Shown here: positions 7,476-16,277 of the stretch, in pieces | Layout: every line of letters starts with the position of its first letter | Numbering within the stretch: position 1 is the stretch's first letter | Origin: an uncultured Bacillota bacterium | GTDB lineage: Bacteria; Bacillota; Dehalobacteriia; UBA7702 | Direction of reading: 5' to 3' | Assembly (NCBI GenBank): GCA_934702375.1 | Contig: CAKUYE010000027.1 | Coordinates: 1-18,852, forward strand | Length of the DNA stretch: 18,852 bases | Notes under the pieces: generated by a model | Seen by the model: only the letters and a program-made list of their open reading frames with translations | Told to the model about the DNA's origin: nothing | The model's database searches: none | Made by a program: the position numbers and the translations under genes

Positions 7476-7979
7476 ATGACTATGGAAATTGCAAAAGCAA
7501 AGGAAGTTGTTTATAGCTATTTGGAAGAACAAAAGATCCCTTATGAAGTTACGGAACACGAAGCGGTTTATACTATGGACGATATGGTTGCCTTGGGTTT
7601 GGACAAGCAGGGATCGATCTGCAAAAATCTGTTTTTAAAGGATAATAAAGGGAAACGTCATTTCCTTATTGTTGCGGATAATGATACGAAAATCAATTTG
7701 AAAGAATTGGGTGAAAAAGCAGGTATCGGCAAGGTTAGCTTTGCATCGCCGGAGCGTCTTAAAACATATTTGGGGGTGGAAGCCGGTTGTGTATCGCCGA
7801 TGGGGCTTTTAAATGACAGTGAGCATTTGGTAGAGGTTATTCTGGATCAAAAGCTTCAGGGGAAGAATCGCTTGGGGGTTCATCCCAATGAGCATACCGC
7901 TACCCTTTGGATATCCTGGCAAAACCTGATTAAAGTGTTGAAATCCCTGGGAAACAGCTATAAAACGACTCGTTTGTAA
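7476..7979 (+). CDS. YbaK/ProX-type aminoacyl-tRNA deacylase
   Basis: The 167-residue single-domain protein belongs to the YbaK/ProXp/PrdX family, which hydrolyses mischarged tRNAs, notably Ala-tRNA(Pro) or Cys-tRNA(Pro). The N-terminal helix ends in IPYEVTEHEAVYTM. The family lysine lies in SICKNLFLKD (K50), and the characteristic late segment reads GVHPNEHTATLW. The organisation and the HPNEHTA segment look more like ProXp-ala/PrdX than YbaK, but I cannot settle the substrate. Start 7476 fits the AAGGAGG 7 bases upstream; ATG 7482 is less well spaced. It has its own promoter and is followed by a hairpin terminator, so it is probably a single-gene unit. Confidence 0.85.
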   Translation: MTMEIAKAKEVVYSYLEEQKIPYEVTEHEAVYTMDDMVALGLDKQGSICKNLFLKDNKGKRHFLIVADNDTKINLKELGEKAGIGKVSFASPERLKTYLGVEAGCVSPMGLLNDSEHLVEVILDQKLQGKNRLGVHPNEHTATLWISWQNLIKVLKSLGNSYKTTRL

Positions 7980-8007
7980 ACCTTGCTTTTTGTGCAAAAA
8001 TGAAGGA

Positions 8008-8055
8008 GGCCCGTCATCGTTCTTTGATTGGCGGGCCGTTTCTTGTATTTTATTA
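8008..8055 (+). terminator. Rho-independent terminator after the YbaK-family gene
   Basis: GGCCCGTCA (8008-8016) pairs with TGGCGGGCC (8029-8037), with one G-U pair. A T-rich but interrupted tract (GTTTCTTGTATTTT) follows. The tail is not pure T, so efficiency is uncertain. An ATG with an upstream-like GGAGG near 8000 is part of this structure and not a gene start. Confidence 0.6.
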
Positions 8056-8075
8056 TTCTTGGAAAGGATCTTACC

Positions 8076-8459
8076 ATGACAACTCAAATGATATTTGCCC
8101 TTGTATTGGCGGTGATCAGTTTTCTTTCCACCGGAATCAATGCTCTCGCTTTATGGCGGGTGAAAAAAAGATCTGCAGTAACAGAGGGAACGATTACTGC
8201 GATCTTTAATGATAATGGTACCGCAAAGGGAAACCGCGGCAGGTGGGCAAAGGTAAAGTTTAAGCTGAACGGAAAAACCTATTACCCCGAGGATCGACTG
8301 CCGGTATCGGACTTAGCGGAACCGGGAGATCCGATCTCTTTGCGTTATGATAAAGAAAAACCGACGGTGCTTTATCGTTACTCGCTGTTTCGCCTTGGGG
8401 GTTCCGGGCTGATTTGTTTTTTTGCCGTCTTGTATTTTGTTATAAATCTTTTAAGATAA
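8076..8459 (+). CDS. Small DUF3592-like membrane protein
   Basis: The 127-residue protein has a first membrane helix (about residues 5-27), a soluble beta-rich middle (about 33-100) and a second membrane helix near the C-terminus (about 102-124). The middle segment WAKVKFKLNGKTYYPEDRLP, then PGDPISLRYDKEKP and TVLYRY, resembles DUF3592 proteins, whose function is unknown. The start at 8076 was chosen because GGAAAGG (8061-8067) lies 8 bases upstream and the first residues then begin the membrane helix. In-frame earlier starts fall inside the terminator hairpin. I see no clear promoter of its own, so it may depend on readthrough of the preceding terminator. It converges on the large minus-strand gene. 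Confidence 0.65.
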   Translation: MTTQMIFALVLAVISFLSTGINALALWRVKKRSAVTEGTITAIFNDNGTAKGNRGRWAKVKFKLNGKTYYPEDRLPVSDLAEPGDPISLRYDKEKPTVLYRYSLFRLGGSGLICFFAVLYFVINLLR

Positions 8460-8464
8460 AGAAG

Positions 8465-8504
8465 AAAGAGCCTGCTCACATTTTCCGGTGTGATCAGGCT
8501 CTTT
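8465..8504. terminator. Bidirectional terminator between convergent genes
   Basis: AAAGAGCCTG (8465-8474) pairs perfectly with CAGGCTCTTT (8495-8504). The stem continues inward, after one mismatch, as TCACA/TGTGA around a short loop. Read on the minus strand the tail is T-rich (TTTCTTCTTTATCT); on the plus strand it is only TTT. It fills the 48-base gap between the stops of the two convergent genes and probably serves both, best on the minus strand. Confidence 0.8.
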
Positions 8505-8507
8505 GAG

Positions 8508-11500
8508 TTACATATTCTTTTTTGCTACCGCCATCATTAGCTTGATGCGGTTGAGTTGGTTGGATTCACTGGCGCCGGGGTCGTAGTCAACGGCAATGAT
8601 ATTGCCGTTGGGGTATTGACGATTCAGTTCTTTTAATGCACCGCGGCCGGTGATGTGATTGGGCAGGCAGGCAAAGGGCTGCATACAGACGATGTTGTTT
8701 ACACCGCTTTCCATCAATTCGATCATTTCCCCTGTAAGGAACCAGCCTTCCCCGGCTTGGTTGCCGATGGAAACGATGGTGGAGGCCTTTTCTGCCAGGT
8801 GTTCGATACGGCTTGGCGGATCAAATCGTTTGCTTTCTTCCAGAGCTTTGCGCATAGTGCTGCGGGATTTTTCCAATACGGAAACGGCAAGTTTTCCCAG
8901 GCGATAGCCGGAGCGTTTTCCTTTCAGATGCTTGCTCTTATACTGGCTGTTATAGGAGCAGTAGAGGAGGAAGTCCAGAAGGGAGGGCATATTGGCTTCG
9001 CCGCCTTCTTTTTCAATGATATCGACAATGTGGTTATTGGCGTCGGGCGAGAACTTGACCAGAATTTCTCCTACAAGGCCGACCCGGGGTTTCTTTTCAT
9101 CGGTAAGAGGCAGCTCGTCAAAATCATGAACGATATCCTTCATGTCCTTTTTATACTGACGTATACTGCCTTTTAATACGGTTTTCTTTCCCTTGGCAAC
9201 CCAGGTCTGATAAAGTTCGTTTGCAGAGTTTTTGACCTTCTCATAGGGTCTTGTGCGGTACAATACATTCATTAGAAGGTCACCGTAGTTGATGGCCATC
9301 AGGCACTGTTTGATCAGCGCCGGAGACCACTGCATCCCCGGGTTGCTTTCCAAACCCTGGGCGGAAAGGGCGATGACCGGGATGTGCTCCATTCCTGCAT
9401 CGGCCAAAGCTTTTCGGATGAAGGATACGTAGTTTGTGGCGCGGCATTGGCCGCCGGTTTGGGTCATCACTACGGAAACATTGTTGAGATCATATTTGCC
9501 GCTTTTTAAGGCATTGACCAACTGACCAGTGGTAAGAATACATGGATAGCAGGCGTCATTATGGACATGGCGGAGGCCTTCCTCTACGTCAACGGCAGAT
9601 ACTTCCGGAATGACTTCGAGATGATAGCCGTTTGCTTCCATGGCAGCTTCCAAAAACTGGAAGTGGATCGGCGACATTTGGGGGCAAAGCAGCGTGTGCC
9701 GGGATTTCATTTCCTTGGTGAAAACGGCTCTGGGCGGTGCTTCGTAAGGTACAAAAGGTGTTTTTTCCTTCTGTTGTTCCTTTTGTTCGTCAAGGGTGAC
9801 CTTTAGGGAACGGATGCGGATCCGAGCTGCACCAAGGTTATCCCCTTCGTCAATCTTAATATTCGTGTAGATCTTATTGTGCCGCTCCAGGATTTCTGCA
9901 ACCTGATCTGTGGTAACGGCATCGAGACCGCAGCCAAAGGATGTTAGCTGGATCAGATCCAGATCCTCCCGGCCGGCAACATAAGTTGCGGCCGCATAGA
10001 GCCGGGAATGAAATGCCCATTGGTCGCGCACCCGCAAAGGACGCTCCGGCTCTGCCAGATGTGCAATGCTGTCTTCGGTAAGAACCGCCATTCCCTGATG
10101 GGTGACGATATTGGGGAGTCCGTGATTGATCTCGGGATCAATGTGATACGGACGACCGGCCAAAACAACACCGTGGATTTTATGTTGTTCCATATAGGCC
10201 AGAGCTTCTTCGCCTTTTTTATGCATATCATCTTTGAATGCTTTATTTTCCTGATAGGCCTTGGTTGTAGCAGCGGCGATCTCTGTTTTGGAGATTCCCA
10301 TCGGCCGGAAAGCTTCGGCTAAGGCTATGTCAAGACGATCCTTCTCTTCCAAGGTCAGGATGGGGTGAATGAAACGTATTTCCTTTTCCCGGATATCTTC
10401 AACATTGTTTTTCAGTACCTCAGGATAGCCGGATACGACAGGACAGTTGAAATTGTTGTCGCAATCTTTGTATTCGATGTGTTCATATACCACCGCAGGA
10501 TAAAAGATGGTTTTTACGCCTTTTTGGATTAAAGATACGATGTGACCGTGGGCCAGCTTTGCCGGATAACAGACGGCTTCCGAAGGGATTGTTTCCATGC
10601 CGGCTTCAAACATTTTTTTATCGCTTTTCCCGGAAAGCACAACGGAAAAACCAAGCTCCGTGAGGAAGGTATGCCAGAAGGGGTAATTCTCATACATATT
10701 GAGAACGCGAGGAATACCGATTTCACCTCGGGGCGCTTCTTCCTTTTTCAGAGATTTGTATCGGAAAAGGCGCTTGTATTTATAATCAAAGAGGTTGGGG
10801 ATATCGTTTTTGTGTACCTGGATATCGGCACCGCGCTCACAGCGGTTTCCGGAAATAAAGTGGCGGCCGTCGGCAAATTCCATGACGGTCAGAAGGCAGT
10901 GGTTGGGGCACTTTTCGCAGTGGCGGAAAGATTTTTGATAGGTAAAGGTCTCCAACTCTTCCGGGGATATCAGCGTGGAGCGATGATCCTGGGAATAGCG
11001 CTCTTTGGCGATGATTGCAGCACCGTAGGCTCCCATAAGACCTGCGATATCCGGACGTACGATCTCTCTGCCGGTCTCTTTTTCGAAGGTACGAAGTACC
11101 GCTTCGTTGTAGAAGGTACCGCCCTGGGCCAAAATCTTTTCACCGTATTCTTCGGGGCGGCGGATTTTGATGACTTTGTAAAGAGCGTTTTTGATGACAG
11201 AGTAGGAAAGACCTGCCGAGATATCTTCAATGCTGGCCCCTTCCTTTTGGGCCTGCTTTACTTTGGAATTCATAAATACCGTACAGCGGTTGCCAAGGTC
11301 CACCGGTTTTTTTGATTCGATGGCTTTGGCTGCAAATTCACTGACGGACATATCCAGGCTCTTGGCAAAGGTTTCGATAAAGGAGCCGCAACCGGAAGAG
11401 CAGGCTTCGTTTAGGATAATGCTTTCGATAACGCCGTTGCGGATGCGAATGGCTTTCATATCCTGACCGCCGATATCGAGAATAAATTCTACTCCGGGAA

Positions 11501-12743
11501 GGAAATGGGCGGCAGCTTTGTAGTGGGCCATCGTTTCCACTTCCCCGATATCCACCTTTAATGCCGAGCGAATTAGGTCTTCGCCATAGCCGGTAACGGC
11601 GGCATTGGCGATGCGGCAGTTTGAAGGAAGAGTATGATAGATCTCTTTCAGCATTTTTACGCAGAGATCCAAAGGCTCTCCCTTGTTGTTTTCGTAATGA
11701 GAATAGACGATGTTTTTATCGTCATCCATCAAAACAGCCTTTGATGTTGTGGAACCAGCGTCGATACCAAGATAAAGATTGCCTGTCGCTTCAGTGAGCG
11801 GTTTCTTCCCAACCTTGGCTTTGGCATGACGCTCCCGGAAAGCTTTTAGTTCTTCCTCACTGGCAAAAAGCGGCTCCAAGCTGTTCTTTTCGTTAAAATC
11901 GCTGAGTTTCACCGCCTGAAGACGTTGAATCAAAGCAGAGAGCTCAACCGGTTCTGCTGTTTTTTCTTCTTGTGCTGTAAAGGCGCAGCCGTAGGCAACA
12001 TAGTAATGGGCATTTTCCGGTAAGATTGCCGTTTCTTCGGTAAGATGAAGTGTGCGGATAAAAGCATTGCGAAGCTCCGGCAGAAAATGAAGGGGACCGC
12101 CGAGGAAGGCTACGTTGCCGCGGATGGGCTTTCCGCAGGCAAGGCCACTGATGGTTTGATTAACTACCGCCTGGAAAATGGAGGCGGCAATATCCTCTTT
12201 GGCGGCGCCCTGATTCAGTAAGGGTTGGATATCCGTTTTTGCAAAAACACCGCAGCGGGAAGCGATGGGATGAATTACCTTGTAGTCCTTTGCCAGCTCG
12301 TTGAGGCACAGGGCATCGGTTTGAAGCAATAATGCCATCTGGTCGATGAAGGCTCCGGTGCCGCCGGCACAAGCGCCGTTCATACGTTGTTCCATCACTC
12401 TGCCAAAATAGGTGATTTTTGCATCTTCTCCGCCGAGTTCGATAACGACATCGGTTTGAGGAATAAAATGCTCTACTGCTTTGGTACAGGCAATAACTTC
12501 CTGAACAAAAGGCACGTCAATATGTTCTGCCAGACTTAAGCCGCCGGAACCGGTGATGGCCATGACTACCGGCATATCACCGATTGCTTCTTTTGCTTGT
12601 TTCAGTACATCTTCCACCGTTGCGCGTACATCGGAAAAATGGCGTTGATAGCATTGAAAAATGCATTTGTTATGTTCATCCAGTAATATGACTTTTACGG
12701 TAGTCGAACCGATATCAAGACCTAAAACTTTTTGTGTACTCAA
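8508..12743 (-). CDS. Giant 2-hydroxyacyl-CoA dehydratase activase/dehydratase-like fusion
   Basis: The 1411-residue protein has two tandem BadF/BcrA-type ASKHA ATPase domains. The first (about 5-290) has LDIGSTT at 9-15, NGACAGGTGAFID (C125) and SRCGVFAKTD (C164). The second (about 323-590) has GIDAGSTTSK (D328), NEACSSGCGSF (C448) and GNRCTVFMNS (C487). In the HgdC activator dimer, two such cysteines per subunit hold one bridging [4Fe-4S] cluster, so both halves here look competent. Next come a Cys cluster (C609, C612, C616, C635), a DUF2229-like region (about 665-900), and a region resembling the dehydratase D component with ACYPC (C1065, C1068) and GGQCRAT (C1100). Two late cysteines are C1353 and C1359. 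The family is annotated as an activase-related protein; its substrate is unknown. ATP-driven low-potential electron transfer is inferred. The start is TTG at 12743, behind AGGAG; an in-frame ATG at 12821 lacks a ribosome binding site. The gene stands alone. Confidence 0.85.
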   Translation of the reverse strand: MSTQKVLGLDIGSTTVKVILLDEHNKCIFQCYQRHFSDVRATVEDVLKQAKEAIGDMPVVMAITGSGGLSLAEHIDVPFVQEVIACTKAVEHFIPQTDVVIELGGEDAKITYFGRVMEQRMNGACAGGTGAFIDQMALLLQTDALCLNELAKDYKVIHPIASRCGVFAKTDIQPLLNQGAAKEDIAASIFQAVVNQTISGLACGKPIRGNVAFLGGPLHFLPELRNAFIRTLHLTEETAILPENAHYYVAYGCAFTAQEEKTAEPVELSALIQRLQAVKLSDFNEKNSLEPLFASEEELKAFRERHAKAKVGKKPLTEATGNLYLGIDAGSTTSKAVLMDDDKNIVYSHYENNKGEPLDLCVKMLKEIYHTLPSNCRIANAAVTGYGEDLIRSALKVDIGEVETMAHYKAAAHFLPGVEFILDIGGQDMKAIRIRNGVIESIILNEACSSGCGSFIETFAKSLDMSVSEFAAKAIESKKPVDLGNRCTVFMNSKVKQAQKEGASIEDISAGLSYSVIKNALYKVIKIRRPEEYGEKILAQGGTFYNEAVLRTFEKETGREIVRPDIAGLMGAYGAAIIAKERYSQDHRSTLISPEELETFTYQKSFRHCEKCPNHCLLTVMEFADGRHFISGNRCERGADIQVHKNDIPNLFDYKYKRLFRYKSLKKEEAPRGEIGIPRVLNMYENYPFWHTFLTELGFSVVLSGKSDKKMFEAGMETIPSEAVCYPAKLAHGHIVSLIQKGVKTIFYPAVVYEHIEYKDCDNNFNCPVVSGYPEVLKNNVEDIREKEIRFIHPILTLEEKDRLDIALAEAFRPMGISKTEIAAATTKAYQENKAFKDDMHKKGEEALAYMEQHKIHGVVLAGRPYHIDPEINHGLPNIVTHQGMAVLTEDSIAHLAEPERPLRVRDQWAFHSRLYAAATYVAGREDLDLIQLTSFGCGLDAVTTDQVAEILERHNKIYTNIKIDEGDNLGAARIRIRSLKVTLDEQKEQQKEKTPFVPYEAPPRAVFTKEMKSRHTLLCPQMSPIHFQFLEAAMEANGYHLEVIPEVSAVDVEEGLRHVHNDACYPCILTTGQLVNALKSGKYDLNNVSVVMTQTGGQCRATNYVSFIRKALADAGMEHIPVIALSAQGLESNPGMQWSPALIKQCLMAINYGDLLMNVLYRTRPYEKVKNSANELYQTWVAKGKKTVLKGSIRQYKKDMKDIVHDFDELPLTDEKKPRVGLVGEILVKFSPDANNHIVDIIEKEGGEANMPSLLDFLLYCSYNSQYKSKHLKGKRSGYRLGKLAVSVLEKSRSTMRKALEESKRFDPPSRIEHLAEKASTIVSIGNQAGEGWFLTGEMIELMESGVNNIVCMQPFACLPNHITGRGALKELNRQYPNGNIIAVDYDPGASESNQLNRIKLMMAVAKKNM

Positions 12744-12973
12744 GAAAAAAAGACTCCTATTTATACCTATTAAAAATATCAAAAAAAAGGATTCGATATA
12801 ATGATACAATAATTGCCCCAAAAAATCTATCCTATTTTCTGCCAGAAATGTAAAAATTAATTAAAAAAAAAATAATATTTTGTTTTGTGCCGAAAAAACT
12901 CATAAATCCTCTATAAGTATCTCTTTTCAATACCTTTGTTATTTGATATAATTATATTTTAAAAGGGGGATTT
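12744..12973. other. Divergent AT-rich intergenic region
   Basis: This 230-base region lies between the TTG of the minus-strand fusion gene and the ATG of the plus-strand nucleotidyltransferase fusion. It contains long A and T runs (for example 12781-12788 and around 12862-12871). On the minus strand only the AGGAG ribosome binding site is clear; no -35/-10 pair there convinced me. I found no ORF, RNA gene or strong palindrome apart from the plus-strand promoter listed separately. Confidence 0.6.
12924..12952 (+). promoter_or_regulatory. Promoter for the cca-scpAB-ytfJ run
   Basis: TTTTCA (12924-12929), a 17-base spacer and a perfect TATAAT (12947-12952) with an extended -10 TG at 12944-12945. 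The start point would be near 12959, giving a very short leader that consists almost only of the AGGGGG ribosome binding site (12964-12969) before the ATG at 12974. Confidence 0.7.
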
Positions 12974-15604
12974 ATGAAAGCAATTATTGCACATCCAAAT
13001 CTTGATTTTGATGCCTTGGCCTCTATGATTGCGGCGCAAAAGTTGTATCCCGATGCCATATTGGTAACGGTGGGAAAGCTTCGCACCAGTGTCCACGATT
13101 TTATTGCCATTCACGGCGATTTCATTGATATCCGAAATTATATCAATAAGGCAGATATCGATACGTTGATTATGGTGGATACCCGCTCGGTCAAGCGACT
13201 AAATGATTATAAAAAAGTATTGGACAATGACTCCGTAAAAGTTATTGTTTACGATCACCATGAGGACAGCAGCGATGATGTTGACGGCGCAGAGATACAC
13301 TATGAAGCTCTGGGGGCCAATGTGACTCAGCTGGTGGAAAGAATTCGTGAAAAACAGCTGGAAATCTCTCCCCAGGAAGCAACGGCTTTGGCTTTGGGGA
13401 TATATGATGATACCGGTTCCTTTCGTTATCAAAGCACCACGCCTCGGGATATGCTGGCCGCCGTGTGGCTTTTGGAACAGGGCGCAAATCTCGATGTCAT
13501 CAACGAATATACCGAAACGAATATCAGTGAAGAGCAAAGTGAGCTTTTTCAGCTTTTATTACGGCAAAATAAAATCGTCACCGTGGAGCAGAGAGATATT
13601 TTGATTGCCACCGGTGAGTGGCCCAACTTTGTCAGTGATCTTTCGGTGTTGACGATGAAACTGAAAGATACCTTTTCGGTGGATGCTGTTTTTACCGTTG
13701 TTCGTATGGAACAGCGAATCTATCTTGTAGGACGCAGCTCTCAAAAGGATATTTGTGTTCGGGATATCCTTGCACCTTACGGCGGTCGCGGTCATATGCT
13801 GGCGGCCTCGGCCATGTTGAAGGATCTTTCCCGCTCTGCGGCGGAGATTGGCGAGGAGCTTTATGCCTCCCTGCCTAAATATATCGCTCCGGCTTTGCGG
13901 GTGAAGGATATTATGACCTCTCCGGTAAAGACGGTGCGCGGAGACATCACCGTAAATGATGTCGGAGACTATATGGTGCGCTATGGTCATTCGGGTTATC
14001 CGGTGATGGATGGGGAACGGTTGATCGGCATGATTACCCATCGAGATGTAGAAAAGTGTCGGTATCACGGCTTGGGCAATGTTCCGGTAAAGGGATATAT
14101 GGCGCATCATGTCGTAACGGCTTCTCCGGATATGACCTTGGATGAAGTTCGGTTGTTGCTGGTGAAGCATAATATCGGCCGTTTGCCGGTATTGGAAAAC
14201 GGTAAGTTGGTCGGCATCGTGACCCGTACCGATTTGATGGAAATTCTCTATGGCGGAGAAATCGACGACGGATATCATTTGATGTACCGTAAACGCAATG
14301 GAGAGAATGCCTATATCAATTTATTAACGGAATTGAAAAACGCCTTACCTTACTCCATGTTCCGAGTGTTGGCGGAAATTTCTGCTTTAGCGGATCGAGA
14401 GGGGATCAAAGCGTTTCTTGTCGGCGGGCTTGTTCGAGATCTGCTGATGGGACGGCGCAGTGTGGATCTGGATATCGTGATCGAAGGCGATGGCATTGCC
14501 TTTGCGGAAAAAGCCGGTGCGATGTTAGGCGGTAATGTGACCTCCTATGCAAAATTCGGGACGGCTACCGTTATCGTAGACGGTGTGGTGAAGATTGATA
14601 TTGCCGGTGCGCGCACCGAGTTTTACGAATATCCCGCCGCGAAACCTCAGGTAGAGGAAAGCACTTTAAAACAGGATCTTTTCCGTCGTGATTTTACCGT
14701 AAATGCCATGGCGCTTTCGTTGAATTACGAAACAAAGGGGTTGCTCATTGATTATTACAACGGCAGAGAGGATCTGTATCATAAAAAAATTCGAGTCCTT
14801 CACACTCTCAGCTTTGTTGAGGACCCTACCCGCATTTTAAGAGCGCTGCGCTTTGCCGGCAGATACGGCTTTACCATTGACGATGAAACGGCAGAGCTTG
14901 CTCGTAAGGCTGTTGCCGACGGTGCTTTGCAAAAGCTCTCCCGGCGGCGGCTCTGGCATGAGATTTATCTGATTCTTCAGGAAAGCAATGCCTATGATAT
15001 GCTGGAAGCTGCGGCAGATTACGGCATTTGGAAATATCTGTTTCCCCACGCGCCTTTTCAGCCTCATTTAGAAGAAGAATTTGAGATGATTCCCAGATAT
15101 ATGCCATTCTTTGGTAAATTGGTGCGGAAGCCCAATATTTGTCTGCTTCGATTTTTGCTGATTGCTTTTCCCATGGAAAGAGAGGATCTGGAAGAGTTTT
15201 TCGAAGATGTTCAGCTTCAGAGGAGTTTTCGAGATGCTATCATTATGCTGCAAAATGTCTTTTCCAGAAACGGCGCCGATGATGATGACCTTACCGATCT
15301 GCAGTGGTATACGGTAATGGATGAAAGCCCTGTGGAAGTGATCCTTGCCGCCTATATTAAAGCAGGTCTTACCTGGAAGCAGCGAATTATAGATGCTTTC
15401 CGTTTTTATCGGGAAAACCGCATTTGCTGTACGAAACAGGAGATTCGTCAGCTGGAAGGCTTTGAACGCGGCACCTTGAATCCGGCTCTTGCGGATCTGT
15501 TGGCAGAAAAAAAAGCAGGACGCGCAAAGACAAAAGAGGAAGAGCTTGCTTTTTTACAGAACAATTACAGCGCAGGAAAATATAAAGGAGACGGCGATGT
15601 TTGA
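12974..15604 (+). CDS. DHH/DHHA1-CBS-CBS-tRNA nucleotidyltransferase fusion
   Basis: An 876-residue four-part protein. The DHH phosphoesterase part (about 1-180) keeps its metal residues in HPNLDFDALAS (D11, D13), VDTR (D69), YDHH (D94-H95-H96) and YDDTGS (D145). The DHHA1 part has GGRGHMLAAS (from 270). Two CBS domains follow, from VKDIMTS (310) and VKGYMAHHVV (372). The C-terminal half is a class II nucleotidyltransferase: VGGLVRDLL (483-491), carboxylates DLD (D498, D500), RRDFTVNAMA (571-580) and EDPTRILRALRFAGRYGF (616-633). It adds CCA, or only the terminal A, to tRNA 3' ends; a Thermotoga enzyme of this architecture is reported to add CCA. CCA versus A-only depends on whether the genome has a second enzyme. 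The DHH and CBS roles are not known; the CBS pair could sense adenine nucleotides. The stop overlaps the next gene by 8 bases. Confidence 0.9.
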   Translation: MKAIIAHPNLDFDALASMIAAQKLYPDAILVTVGKLRTSVHDFIAIHGDFIDIRNYINKADIDTLIMVDTRSVKRLNDYKKVLDNDSVKVIVYDHHEDSSDDVDGAEIHYEALGANVTQLVERIREKQLEISPQEATALALGIYDDTGSFRYQSTTPRDMLAAVWLLEQGANLDVINEYTETNISEEQSELFQLLLRQNKIVTVEQRDILIATGEWPNFVSDLSVLTMKLKDTFSVDAVFTVVRMEQRIYLVGRSSQKDICVRDILAPYGGRGHMLAASAMLKDLSRSAAEIGEELYASLPKYIAPALRVKDIMTSPVKTVRGDITVNDVGDYMVRYGHSGYPVMDGERLIGMITHRDVEKCRYHGLGNVPVKGYMAHHVVTASPDMTLDEVRLLLVKHNIGRLPVLENGKLVGIVTRTDLMEILYGGEIDDGYHLMYRKRNGENAYINLLTELKNALPYSMFRVLAEISALADREGIKAFLVGGLVRDLLMGRRSVDLDIVIEGDGIAFAEKAGAMLGGNVTSYAKFGTATVIVDGVVKIDIAGARTEFYEYPAAKPQVEESTLKQDLFRRDFTVNAMALSLNYETKGLLIDYYNGREDLYHKKIRVLHTLSFVEDPTRILRALRFAGRYGFTIDDETAELARKAVADGALQKLSRRRLWHEIYLILQESNAYDMLEAAADYGIWKYLFPHAPFQPHLEEEFEMIPRYMPFFGKLVRKPNICLLRFLLIAFPMEREDLEEFFEDVQLQRSFRDAIIMLQNVFSRNGADDDDLTDLQWYTVMDESPVEVILAAYIKAGLTWKQRIIDAFRFYRENRICCTKQEIRQLEGFERGTLNPALADLLAEKKAGRAKTKEEELAFLQNNYSAGKYKGDGDV

Positions 15605-16277
15605 TTTTAGTTTGACCTGGGTATTTCAAAAGCTGGCAATGATCCCCGCAATTTTGATTGCCCTGACTTTTCATGAATTATCCCATGGCTATGTTGCTTA
15701 CCGCCTGGGCGATAACACGGCCAAAAGTCAGGGACGATTGAGCTTGAACCCGATACACCATCTGGATCCCATCGGTACTTTGTGCCTGCTGTTTATTGGC
15801 TTTGGCTGGGCAAAGCCGGTTCCGGTCAATCCCTATGCTTTGCATAAAAAGCCCAAAACCGGTATGGCTTGGGTCGCTGCGGCAGGGCCTGCCTCCAATC
15901 TTTGCATGGCATTGATCGGCGGCATCCTTTTGATGTTTTACATGAAGCTTGTGGGTCAGGGTTGGCTTTACCAATCCGGCTTTGGTGTTGCTTTGTTTGT
16001 GGGTCTGTTTTTGATTTACTTTATCCAAATCAATATCGTATTGATGATTTTCAATCTGATTCCGATCCCGCCTTTGGACGGTTCCCGTATCGTTTCGGTA
16101 TTTTTGCCGACCTCGGCCCGGTATCGTTATAACTTACTGGAACGCTACGGCACATTGATTATGCTGGTTCTCTGTGTATTCCCCATTGGCGGTACTACGG
16201 TAATCAGCTGGATCCTCAATGCTCCGGTACAGTATCTTTCCGGGTTGATCTATTCTTTGGCCGGATTGTCCATATAA
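15597..16277 (+). CDS. Site-2 protease family zinc metalloprotease (M50)
   Basis: The 226-residue polytopic membrane protein has the zinc motif HELSH (26-30) in the first membrane helix and the second conserved motif NLIPIPPLDG (153-162), where Asp161 is the third zinc ligand. Between them are NPIHHLDPIGT, FGWAKPVPVNP and AAGPASN, all typical of compact M50/YwhC-type proteases that lack a PDZ domain. Such enzymes cut substrates within the membrane; the substrate here is unknown. AAAGGAG (15584-15590) lies 6 bases before the ATG, and the 8-base overlap with the preceding stop suggests coupled translation. The in-frame ATG at 15489 lies within the preceding coding region and was not used. Confidence 0.92.
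   Translation: MFDFSLTWVFQKLAMIPAILIALTFHELSHGYVAYRLGDNTAKSQGRLSLNPIHHLDPIGTLCLLFIGFGWAKPVPVNPYALHKKPKTGMAWVAAAGPASNLCMALIGGILLMFYMKLVGQGWLYQSGFGVALFVGLFLIYFIQINIVLMIFNLIPIPPLDGSRIVSVFLPTSARYRYNLLERYGTLIMLVLCVFPIGGTTVISWILNAPVQYLSGLIYSLAGLSI

Noticed and set aside
10542..11315. 257-codon plus-strand reading frame
   Set aside because: It lies wholly antisense to the well-supported activase fusion; its translation shows no recognisable domain and there is no promoter or ribosome binding site.
12744..12821. Upstream ATG start for the activase fusion, adding a hydrophobic 26-residue segment that could look like a signal anchor
   Set aside because: No ribosome binding site upstream of 12821, whereas AGGAG precedes the TTG at 12743; the family starts directly before the GLDIGSTT motif and is cytosolic.
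13559..14278. 239-codon minus-strand reading frame
   Set aside because: Antisense to the DHHA1-CBS part of the nucleotidyltransferase fusion; the translation is His/Arg-rich shadow sequence with no family resemblance.
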